A DNA stretch of 64,000 bases from Phytophthora colocasiae (taxonomy: Eukaryota > Oomycota > Peronosporomycetes > Peronosporales > Peronosporaceae). The notes under the pieces are model-generated. The model ran no database searches and was not told where the DNA came from. It was given only the letters and a program-made list of their open reading frames with translations. Each line of letters opens with the position of its first letter. Position 1 is the first letter of the stretch. The DNA lies in the NCBI GenBank assembly GCA_018806915.1, contig JAGKQI010000105.1:1798001-1862000 (forward strand). Reading direction: 5' to 3'. Shown here in pieces: positions 52,760 to 62,320 of this stretch. The translations under genes and the position numbers were made by a program.

Positions 52760-54208
52760 TTACAACGTCTTCTTGCTGTTCGTAGTCTTCTTGACAGGTA
52801 CGAAAGTGAGCAACAGGTAGCAAACTACGAGTCCGACGTGTCCAGCGAAGCGCATGGAGCGGAAACCTGCAACAGCGTCCTCCCACGACAGCACCACGAA
52901 GGAAACAGCCAGGTAGTTCACAACCATAGCAGTGCTGATCATACCGACGAGGTCGTAGAGCGGCTTGATCACACTATCCACAACGTACGGACGTACATGA
53001 CGTCTCGCCAAGCGGTTCACAGCCGTAGCCAGTGGTACTGTAAGGAAGAACAGGTAGTATCCAGGGTAGAATCCGTGCCACAACGCCGATACCGAGTACG
53101 TCGCAAGGAGAGAATTACCCGTACGGGTGTACACATATCTCTCCAGCCAGTTCTGCGTTCCTTTGTTCCAAGCACGTGAGATCTCCCGCACATTGGCGCC
53201 AAGTTCGAAGCCCAAAATGTCGACGTTGCTGACACCATCCCAGCCCTTGGGGTTGTTCTGTGCGTCGAATCCTTCGAAACCCGTTCCTGTGAGCACTGTC
53301 GCCCCCTCTGCCAGCTTCCAGGCGACGTAGTACTTGGCTCTGGTAAGGAACAAGGCCACAAACAACCGACCCCACTTCATGAGCATGGACTGTTCTTCAT
53401 CACTCAGAATCTCCTTCAAGTCGGCCAGAGATCCAAAACCAACTAAAAGCCCCATGAGACTGAGACCCAGCACTAACTTGGAGAATGCAGCAGCAGCAGG
53501 AGACACTTTGCGTCGGACACCATTCTTGTCCACGAACCGAGTCTGGTGGATCGCGTCACTGTATTCTTTGTACTCGAAAGCTGGACCCGCCAAGAACGTC
53601 GTGAAACAGTAGACGAAGCCCAGAAACTCCAACAATGAAGGGATTTCCGGGATGGATAATTGCTTTCTCGACTGTTTGATCTTCTTGGTATGTTCCGAGT
53701 CTCCTTCTTGCACTGAAGTGGCACTAGGCACTACCCCGTCGTGGTAGTTGAAGGCGAAACTGGTGAGTTTAATGAGCAGCAGCATTTGACTAGCAGTCGA
53801 GTCCATACTCCAGCCCATATAGTTCACCCGCATACGGTGGATGTGTAGCGCCGCTACGTACGTCATATTGGTGAGGAAAACCACCAACGGGGCACGTTTG
53901 GGTGGTAGCAGACATACCAGTGCATACGTGAGTAGAGAAGACAGCAACGAGTGTAGCCATCCTGCCCCGTAGACGAATTGAGCAATACTCACACCCGTAC
54001 AAATGTGCAACCAGTGCTTGGCTGTGATCGACGGCAGCTTGCGGACGACAATTGCCAATGGGTAAGCGCCCAGCAGACAAGTGACGCAGCGGAGTTGGTC
54101 CACTGGCACCCCAACAATCTCCGAAAGACTGGAAAGTTGCTCATTTAGCATGGTAAATTGCAACGGGGTAGCTACATTAGCCAGTGCTGAGAGAACCTGA
54201 GAAGCCAT
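52760..54208 (-). CDS. MBOAT-family lysophospholipid acyltransferase
   Basis: Intact, about 482 residues from the ATG at 54208 (MASQVLSALANVATPLQF). Upstream codons in frame lack an ATG. Many hydrophobic helices are present. The MBOAT motifs are AWNKGTQNWLERYVY (Asn about 348) and SALWHGFYPGYYLFF (catalytic His about 378), the pattern of LPCAT/LPEAT-type enzymes. These move an acyl group from acyl-CoA to lysophospholipids in the ER (Lands cycle). FLAGPAFEYKEY is also typical. The C-terminal KKTTNSKKTL resembles a dilysine ER-retrieval signal. This is the best-preserved gene in the window. Confidence 0.93.
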   Translation of the reverse strand: MASQVLSALANVATPLQFTMLNEQLSSLSEIVGVPVDQLRCVTCLLGAYPLAIVVRKLPSITAKHWLHICTGVSIAQFVYGAGWLHSLLSSLLTYALVCLLPPKRAPLVVFLTNMTYVAALHIHRMRVNYMGWSMDSTASQMLLLIKLTSFAFNYHDGVVPSATSVQEGDSEHTKKIKQSRKQLSIPEIPSLLEFLGFVYCFTTFLAGPAFEYKEYSDAIHQTRFVDKNGVRRKVSPAAAAFSKLVLGLSLMGLLVGFGSLADLKEILSDEEQSMLMKWGRLFVALFLTRAKYYVAWKLAEGATVLTGTGFEGFDAQNNPKGWDGVSNVDILGFELGANVREISRAWNKGTQNWLERYVYTRTGNSLLATYSVSALWHGFYPGYYLFFLTVPLATAVNRLARRHVRPYVVDSVIKPLYDLVGMISTAMVVNYLAVSFVVLSWEDAVAGFRSMRFAGHVGLVVCYLLLTFVPVKKTTNSKKTL

Positions 54209-54862
54209 GATGAATACGCGGCCGAAGAAGGAATGAGAGGCTGCGGAGCGATAGCACGGAGCCAGCAAGTTGATGTCATGTGGGACAAGCAGCGATGACG
54301 CTAAGGCGGATACTAGCACTTGATAAAATTATGAAGGTGGATTGCGCTTGTACACATCAAGGAAGCAGCAATCATTACAGGATACGAAGTTAGAATAACG
54401 AAAATGACAGGTTTGACGGCCTTCTATTCGAAGCAGCCCACGTCACAAGGATGTTGAAGCACTGGCTGACGCGCATTATTGCTTGACATTATTGCTTGAC
54501 TGGCTCGCAGCGCTCTAGTTGTGCTGCGGTAGGTCGGCTGGAATGCCTTTGTTTTGCGGCGCGTTTCGGTGATCTACAGTACAATGTACAGTACACATTT
54601 GCGGTGGTGCGAGTGCTGGGAAATGGTACGCTATTAAGCAGCCGCCGCTGGTGCCTTTCGTTACATCCATCGATGTCACGCAGCGAAAATGCCACCGTTT
54701 AACGCGAGCTCGTCGTCTTCAAAGCATGAAGCGCTAGTGTCCAGCGCATTGTGTTTGACAAAGGCCAACGACAGGGGCGGACATGTATCGCCGGGATGTG
54801 AGGCGCAATGACGTAGGTCGGACAGCGAGATGGTGTAACCTCAGTTTGTATACAGTTCACTA
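54209..54862. other. Promoter-side spacer of the MBOAT gene
   Basis: No gene recognised. A short tandem duplication, ATTATTGCTTGAC, lies at 54475-54500. Confidence 0.4.
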
Positions 54863-54864
54863 TA

Positions 54865-55935
54865 CACTCCGCGACAAATTAATCCGGCCACCCCTACTTT
54901 TGGCCGCTACTCAGTCAATTTTTATGGTATCGGGTTGCTGTTTGAGTATGATCTGTCTGATGTACGACAGAGCCCAGGACTTGTGTTAACAACCGCAGTT
55001 TTGCGGTTTGAAGCATACCTCACATACAACAAACTGAAAAGCACATCCGTCCCAACTTCCGGCCACCTATCACCATACAAATTGTCATATAGTTGTATCA
55101 CAATGATAGCTCTATTTGTGTATTAGTAGTGAGTTTTCGCTCCTTTATTCTCGATCACCTCGATGCAGCGTCGCGTCATGGACTCAATGAGCTTCTCAAG
55201 TGTCGACACTTCAATAGTTCCAAGCATCTAAAACCGCTGCGGCACAGATCCATACTGGCGTCCATTGGGATAAACTTTCCGAGCCATCAGTGCCCACAAG
55301 TTTTCTATCGGGCTTAGATCGGGGGATCGTGCAGGCCAATCGAGCCCTGCTCGTCGAAGAAGTCTCTAAATCATTACCGAACCCCCTCCATTCTGTCGTA
55401 TGACCGTCGTTCGTGCGGGACGACGCACGTCATGCCAGTAGTGTTGCTTTCCATCAAGCCTGAGCGTACGCTCGATAGCGTCACGAGAACGCTTAGCTTT
55501 TTTCGCAATTGTCCGAATAGTAGGCCGCCTTCTCTCAACCCGCAAATGCTCCCACGCTCTTCATCTCTCAGCCACAGTGCCATACCACGGCCTAATTGCA
55601 AACTGTCCTCAGCACCAAGCTGCCACGCGCTCCCCACCGGCGGTGGCACCGCCGCTGTGGACGGTTGGACGAACAAAATCACAAATGCAACTATCATTGT
55701 GATACAGCTATATGACAATTTGTATGGTGATAGGTGGCCGGAAGTTGGGACGGATGTGCTTTTCAGTTTGTTGTATGTGAGGTATGCTTCAAACCGCAAA
55801 ACTGCGGTTGTTAACACAAGTCCTGGGCTCTGTCGTACATCAGACAGATCATACTCAAACAGCAACCCGATACCATAAAAATTGACTGAGTAGCGGCCAA
55901 AAGTAGGGGTGGCCGGATTAATTTGTCGCGGAGTG
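54865..55935 (-). mobile_element. Tc1-like element, internally deleted, with 245-bp terminal inverted repeats
   Basis: The ends CACTCCGCGACAAATTAATC are flanked by TA on both sides (54863-54864, 55936-55937). The terminal repeats 54865-55109 and 55691-55935 are nearly identical. On the minus strand the remains of a Tc1 transposase can be read. There is a helix-turn-helix part (RRPTIRTIAKKAKRSRDAIE), then RTTVIRQNGGGSVM, then a jump to LDWPARSPDLSPIENLWALM (the third acidic residue region of DDE). The segment with the first two aspartates is missing, so the element cannot move by itself. Confidence 0.88.
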
Positions 55936-55985
55936 TACGTGCAATTTAGTTTGTAGTTCGAATTATTTGTAGTTCGAATATATTA

Positions 55986-56080
55986 GAACTATCATAGGGG
56001 GGTCCACAGGGGCCGTGTCTGTCATCACTCAACCTTCGTGCAACACCGCTACTGCAACTTAGTGCAACTTCTGAGCACCA
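55986..56080 (+). repeat. ~95-bp direct repeat, copy 1
   Basis: GAACTATCATAGGGGGGT(C/G)CACAGGGGCCGTGTCTGTCATCACTCAACC... recurs at 58568-58662. Similarity fades but continues downstream of both copies (GTGGTCCACA, GGACGT), so a longer segment was duplicated. Confidence 0.8.
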
Positions 56081-57559
56081 TGTCGGCAACATCGTAGGGT
56101 ACGTCTGTGTGGTCCACATCTTCGCAACATTCCAATACCGGTATCAGCAAGAAACGCTGCGGTTGCGCTGACGATTTATCGCTGCTGGATAGGCACCGCC
56201 AAGTCGACAGCCATGGACGTAAACGCCACAACACAGGCTTCTCCATCAAGGGCGAGATAGGGGCTACTACGAGCAGCTGGACGTACAGTCCGAGGTGTAG
56301 AAGTGAGGCGATCATGGTGATGGCGGTTTTGGCCGGCAAGAAGTTCGGCTGGCTGGCGAGGTGCTGGACAAGCTAGACATGCACATCGTGGGCCACGTCA
56401 TCCACTACAGCTCAAAAGGAGATGATGAAGTGTCTGGCGATCATCGTGGAGTTTGATGTTTGTGTTTTGGACGACTCACGAGATGGCTGGACGCTCGCTC
56501 AGCAACGATGAAACGCAAATGGCGTCCGTAAGGTTAGCGAGTGTACCATTGGCAGCATGATCCACCAGTCGTCAGCAGAGGTATTTTAACTGTTCGACAC
56601 TTACTGATTCTGCGGTGAGGATGTGTTTGTGGACGAACCGCAATTGGATGGTGGTATCTAAGTGGCGGAAGTGATTGGTGCTGGTGTATACCATGCCACC
56701 TGCACGATGGACATTCGGCTGATGAAGATTTTCGCTGCAAGCGCGACGACGCAGGACCAGTTTGCTTGCTGGAGAGTTCTTGGACATGTACGGGGGCACA
56801 CCGTCGTTAAACTTTTAATCGGGCTGGAAGCGCTGGACACACTCTCGCCATCTGCATAGCGGTGACGTTCTTGGTGGCGCTGGTGTTCGGTCTGCTATTA
56901 CTGAACTGCAGGCATACGAACTACTAAAGCATCAAGTGTGGTGTGGACATGGAGTTCATCATGTCGTGTACAACGGTATCGTATCGTTCAATACTGCATT
57001 GCTTCCTAGTGAGCGGATCGAGAGTGGTCTACTGCAAACGCATGACACAGGCGTACGACCTGTTGTGATACTTCATGGACTCAGTGCTGTGAGACGTTCG
57101 CGAGCTACTTCGTCTTCACACTCACCTGTTGCACTTCTAGCCACTTACCACCGACTGCTACGTTCGCTTCGACGATCCAAACCCCGTGGAACGCTTCTTC
57201 AACAGCGCCAGCAGCAATGGCCGACGCATGCACAACATCGACCAGCTCACCCATGGATATATTTTGCCTGTCAGCGTAACACCACCGTTATTGCTTTTGT
57301 CGCTCATTGAAGCTCGGATCCTACAACATGCAGAGCACCGCGTCCCGTACTACCTCATACTTGGTAGATGGAGTTTGTTATCGCTCGCGACGGGGCCGCA
57401 GTAGAAATGTCACACTTGAAGACCGTGATGTACAACGAAAGATGGGATCGGAAGTACCGCACACTCGCACAGCCTACATCACAATAGCCGCTCAGTCCAT
57501 TCTAAAATCTGCGCAACCAACATCCAGTCTCTCTACATCCGACCATTTTTGATCTTCCA
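56081..57559. other. Decayed coding sequence, not assignable
   Basis: Several plus-strand protein-like stretches are separated by stops and shifts: AEVIGAGVYHATCTMDIRLM (56662 on) and VERFFNSASSNGRRMHNIDQ (57180 on). They may be remains of the unit duplicated at 58.6-59.3 kb. I cannot name the gene. Confidence 0.35.
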
Positions 57560-58310
57560 ATGCCGCCGAAGAAGCAAACCAAGCAGCACCAAGTAGGTGA
57601 ACCGGCAGTAAGCACTGCCGAAATGTCCGTTTCAGCGCCTACAACCATGACAGCCCTACGTAAACCATCCCCGCCGTCGCCATCGCGCTCAGTGGCCAAG
57701 CACGAGCGCGCAGCCAGCAAGTCGTCGCTCAGTGAGTACGTCTCGCCAATCAAGAAGTTAAAAAAGGCGATGGAGCTACACAAGCGTCGAGTCTTCGACA
57801 CTATGGAAGGTTCTGTTTTGATTCTTTTTTTGTCTATGATTTCTAACACATAACTCTTACCACGAATTACGAGAATTTATCACCACCAATAATATGGACG
57901 ATGCAGAAACTCGGGCTTCTGTCCGAGTACAGTTGCTCGCTGTTCACCAAGATAGATGCGGAGATAGCGCGTAGTGCTATTGACTTGATCATTCCGCATC
58001 CACAGGACGCGGCCCCGAGCCGCTGAACGAACAAATAGCTGTAATTTTGTTGCAATTCTTCAATCTCAGCTGATACGTATGCTCTCACCATTTGTTTCCC
58101 CCTGTGTTGCAGGTCTTTCAAGACGCGCAGCAGGACGATCCGTTCGAGACCAACAAGTTCCTTCTTACTGTGTCGATCTACGACACTAACGCCGACAATC
58201 CGATGCTCCCACGACCAGGAACGATCATCTCCTTTGCACCGACGAAGATGCGTGTCTATCGCGACTGCTGTCAGCTTGACACCAAGCTAAACCTGATCAA
58301 GGCAATTTAG
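57560..58310 (+). pseudogene. Possible OB-fold-like gene, broken or multi-exon
   Basis: Exon-like part 1 (57560-57807): MPPKKQTKQHQVGEP..., SPIKKLKKAMELHKRRVFDT. A second stretch near 57868 reads EFITTNNMDDAETRASVRVQ. A third (about 58110-58310) reads NKFLLTVSIYDTNADNP and GTIISFAPTKMRVYRDC, whose strand pattern recalls an OB fold. Spacers of ~60-200 bp could be introns, though a clean GT donor after part 1 was not found. Function is unknown. It lies 1.1 kb from a Helitron RepHel gene, a class that sometimes carries single-strand-binding proteins. Confidence 0.3.
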
Positions 58311-58567
58311 CCACCATGACTCAATCATTATCGCATTTGACTGCATTCAGCCCCACAACACGCAACACTTTTTCATCCTCTCACTATTCAGGCAGAAAGC
58401 AGTTCCACATAACCGATCATTCAGCTTACATATAATTACTTCCTTAGTGGAAACCACCTTCAACTGCCCTACCAATCATCCATAATATTCTATCGTGCAA
58501 ATCATTCATCCCCTCCCCCTTAGATTCGAACTACAAACCCGGAGCCTTTGGTCCGGTACGCAATATG

Positions 58568-58662
58568 AGAACTATCATAGGGGGGTGCACAGGGGCCGTG
58601 TCTGTCATCACTCAACCTTCGTGCGACATCGTTATTGCAACATAGTGCAACTTCTGAGCACC
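58568..58662 (+). repeat. ~95-bp direct repeat, copy 2
   Basis: Partner of 55986-56080, about 2.6 kb downstream, with a handful of substitutions. Confidence 0.8.
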
Positions 58663-58689
58663 TTCAACGTTGTGGGCAGTAACTTAAGT

Positions 58690-59340
58690 GTGGTCCACAC
58701 CTTTGCCACTCGCAGAGCGTTTTCATCGCTGCCGGAAGGGCGCCGGCAAGGTGATGTCCATGGGCGTAGTCGCCGGCCAGTCATGAAGACAAAAGCTACG
58801 AAGTGAACGATCTGGTCATCCGTCGCTTCACGAGCTACTACCAGCAGATGGACGTGAGCTGAGAGGCGTCGACTGTTGATGGTGGAGGCGGACGCGACTG
58901 TGCAAGTGGCTGAGTTCCTGCACAAGAAATTGAGCAAGAGGGACGACAAACAACCCAAGCGCGTGGTACTCAGTCTGCAGACGACGATGCGTCGTCTCGC
59001 GCAACTTAATTCATCGTAGGTGAAGCAATACGGCTTGTTGAAGTGAGATATGCTGATTGAGACTTAATATGGTGTGCAGACTCCCAGAAGCTGTTGTGTT
59101 GCATGGGGGAGCTGCATTTCAAGTGGTGAAAGATGACACAGGAGTGTTGAGACCGCTGTCCAATGGATGCTTTTACGTGGAGAGACGTGAGTGATAGAGC
59201 TATATTGGGGGAGTTATTAGGCACTAAAATTTTGTGGTTGCTTTTGTAGGAAAGAGAAGACGTCGGCACTTTTCGCACTGGATATGCTAGAAGGAACGGG
59301 AATCCAGGTGCTAAGTCGGCGTAATATTCAAGGTAAAAGT
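58690..59340 (+). pseudogene. Decayed gene remnant following repeat copy 2
   Basis: Protein-like plus-strand pieces: YEVNDLVIRRFTSYYQQMDV, then after a stop VEADATVQVAEFLHKKLSKR, and LPEAVVLHGGAAFQVVKDD followed by a GTGAGT...TTTTGTAG intron (about 59188-59250). Family unknown. Confidence 0.4.
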
Positions 59341-59462
59341 GTATGTGACTTTACTATTTTTGTGAATGACACAAATGACGTTTGTGATATTAACTACTCC
59401 GTTATACACTGCTCACAGCTGCGACGGCGGACACAAACTGGATTGACTTTAGCCAAGGGAGG

Positions 59463-61522
59463 TTATGTGGTGATAGTGGTGGCAGCCGCGTCAGCGGCCA
59501 TCGATGAATGGAACGCCGCCAGATTGGCGTCGCTCAATTGGTTTAGCCGTACTTCTTCATGGAGTGCACTTGGAGGTGGTTTAGACCATGCTGCAAGCTC
59601 ATTAGTAAGTGGATGTAACGCAATGAATGCAAGACGTGATGTGACGCGGGACACAAGCAGATACGTCTGCTGGGGCTTGTTAACGATGTGGTGCTTGGAG
59701 CGCCAATCCATGACAACCATCGAGTTGAGAGTCTCGCCTTGTACTTTGTACACGGTCGAACCCACTGCACACACAAATGGCAACTGCTGGGGCTTGACCG
59801 TGATTGCGCGCGGACTGCCGTCTGGAGCTCTCGGTAGCTGGATGGTCACCTTCCGGTAAGCTTCGGTGGTGTAGAACACTGGGAAGAGGTCTGGATTGAC
59901 ACCGGGTCGAATGGCAGAGGAGCGAGGACGTGGTATGCGGAGCATGGCGTAGTTTGGGGCTTGACTCGGCAGTTGTACAACGGTGTTGGTCGCACCGTCC
60001 TGCACTAGGCGGAATCTGGTACCGTCAGGAAAGTGCACAGACTCGAGCGTCCCAAGTGTGCCATTGGCGATTCCTTTGTTGTGGCAACGTTTTGAGTAAC
60101 TTGAACGGGCATACCCTCAATAAGGTCAAGATACGGCGCCATGCGCCCAAATCGATTGTCCGAGAGGCCCATTACATAGCGGAGATCGCTCTGGCTAAGG
60201 CCATTCAGAGCACCCTTGAAGTTAGCGACAATCCGCAGAGGAAACGTGCTGCTGGGTAGCATGGACGCAGTCTCGGTTACAGAAGGCATTGTTGATGGCC
60301 AATCGGGTGGAATTCTCCGGCGTAACAAAGACCGCTTCGGGTGTGATTTCGTCTCGGAGATCCAATTGCGATGACGGATCGTGCTGTTGCTGCTGGAAAT
60401 GGTGAGGAGACTTGAGAACCCTGCTATTGACGAGGTCGATGAACTCGGGTGTCCACTGGCCGAGCCGAGCGAGACTACAGCCAGCTCCCCACTCTGGGTC
60501 GTTTTTGAAACGCACTGATTTGTCTAGCATGATGACAGTGTTGATCTGCCGCCAGAGATTGAATCCTTCCACATCGACCGTTGTTGGCTTTCGTTTTCGG
60601 CGGGGTCCACGAAGATTGGATCCGCTTTGACTGGTGGCATTTGCAAAGTCTCAACAAGCACCATGTGCACACCGCCGAATGGCACGGTCGGAAGCTGCAT
60701 GTACTGCCGAAGCGCCTTGTCGAGCTTTAACCACTCAGCTTTGGACATCATGGAGACCTCGTCGATGACGAGGAGGTCAAGTGGCATGAAGTGCTTGTTT
60801 CGGACCGCGTGCTTCAGCCGCATCATGAAGCTGGCGAGCGTGCGCCCTCCAATCAGCGTCGCGGCTTTGCCTGTCAGGGCAGTCTTCTCGACAGCATCAT
60901 CGCGATGCCAACATGCGCTGAATGCATGGATGGCGTCGATTACGCGACTCTTACCGGTGCCACCAGCACCACCAAGGTACATGAGCAGTTGTTCAGCGCG
61001 AACACGATCATTACCTTGGGAGCCACGACCAGTTCCATCGTTGACTTTGATGCCACCAAGCTCTTGATGGAGGTAACGCTGGAGAAGCGACGTTGCAATG
61101 CGAGTGAATGCGACGTGTTGCCGATGATTTAGCGTGAACGCTTGGGAGACCTCGGCAATTGACGAGTATGCCCGCAGTGGCGATGGGCTCGAGGAAGACT
61201 GCGCTGGTGGTGTCCACTGAGTGCCATCCTTGAGCGCGCTCCTTAGGAGCTCAATAACCTCTGTAGGCCGTTCCTTGCGAAAATTATCCGATCGCTGCGA
61301 TTCGGTCTCGTTGTTCGACGTGTCGCTGACGAATCTCTGGAGCTCATCGATCGAAAACTCTGGCAGCGAGCTGTTGCTACGCATGTATGGGGCAGTTCCA
61401 GCCGTGGTGTGTGCCACAGCCCCGAGTAAGTGCTGAAACCCGATGCTCGGCCCTGCGTTCGGGAAAACTGGCAAACTCAGGTCAATGGAAGATGAATCCC
61501 TCATGTCGGTCGGTGCTGCCAT
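59463..61522 (-). pseudogene. Helitron RepHel helicase half (frameshifted)
   Basis: Reading leftwards: LNHRQHVAFTRIATSLLQRY, then YLGGAGGTGKSRVIDA (intact Walker A), GKAATLIGGRTLASFM (motif Ia) and LLVIDEVSMMSKAEWLKL (Walker B). After further shifts come MLDKSVRFKNDPEWG and AVFVTPENSTRLAINN. Motif V follows (VGSTVYKVQGETLNSM) and motif VI (QTYLLVSRVTSRLAF) near the end at 59463. At least three one-base shifts break the frame. It belongs with the Rep part upstream and is only distantly like the two helicase copies at 39-48 kb. Confidence 0.85.
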
Positions 61523-62298
61523 CGTCCCAGTCGTTGAAGAGATGAAGGTAAAGCGTCGGCTCCAGCAGCTTTAGGATTCGCCGTTTCGCAGACCACAGCG
61601 TGATCAAGTGCGTTATCCACGTCTTCGTGTGTCCCGGTGATATCGTCGACATCACTACCAGAACCGTCATGTACTTCGGCACCGTCGCCTGGATCACCAC
61701 GACACTCTTCTGCTTGCCTTGCAGCGCGGTGGTAGTCGTCCATATTAGCCATCATCTTATGTATGAAACCCGAACGCGTGGGTTCCCACAGCGAGTAAGC
61801 CTCGATCCAAGTATCGTCGTTTGCCGGGTCACCCGCCACAAGGTCTGCAGTGGTGCGGAACGGCTTAAACAGCACAAGTGCGCACTTGCTTCGCTTAACG
61901 ATGTACTCGTAGGGAGTTTCGGAGTCTACGAAGGGCATGCGCATTCCGACGACTACAGGAACAACTTCATTGATGTGCGTGCCAACACGGTGTGAGTCGA
62001 AGAGAGGGTGATCTGGTTGAAAAAGCGCGCGCTCTGCAGATGCCTCAGATCGATTCCGACGGAAATGCTTTGCCACGAACTCGTATAGACTGAGTGGGTC
62101 TAAGGTCGACGGCCGAAACAAATAGTCGTCTAGAAACGATGCCGCTCGAAATCTGACACCAGATCCACCGTGCTCTCGTAACTGGACAAGGTCGCACATT
62201 TCTGACGAGCGATCAACAAGTTCGCCTAGCACCGCTCGTAGTGGAAGCGTGGCACACGGCGTGCTCATGAATGCACATGATCCTCGGAGCAAGTACAA
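61501..62298 (-). CDS. Helitron RepHel middle region
   Basis: A continuous frame between Rep and helicase: GELVDRSSEMCDLVQLREHG, YLFRPSTLDPLSLYEFVAKH, RNRSEASAERALFQPDHPLF, MPFVDSETPYEYIVKRSKCA. Helitron proteins carry this Tyr/Phe-rich linker after the Rep domain. One-base shifts at about 62310 and 61510 separate it from its neighbours. Confidence 0.7.
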   Translation of the reverse strand: MYLLRGSCAFMSTPCATLPLRAVLGELVDRSSEMCDLVQLREHGGSGVRFRAASFLDDYLFRPSTLDPLSLYEFVAKHFRRNRSEASAERALFQPDHPLFDSHRVGTHINEVVPVVVGMRMPFVDSETPYEYIVKRSKCALVLFKPFRTTADLVAGDPANDDTWIEAYSLWEPTRSGFIHKMMANMDDYHRAARQAEECRGDPGDGAEVHDGSGSDVDDITGTHEDVDNALDHAVVCETANPKAAGADALPSSLQRLGRWQHRPT

Positions 62299-62320
62299 GG
62301 CAGCAAGAGGTCCAGCGATC

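Noticed and set aside
54209..54319. Longer MBOAT N-terminus starting at 54319
   Set aside because: The codon there is GTG and the extra 37 residues have no motif. The ATG at 54208 is the natural start.
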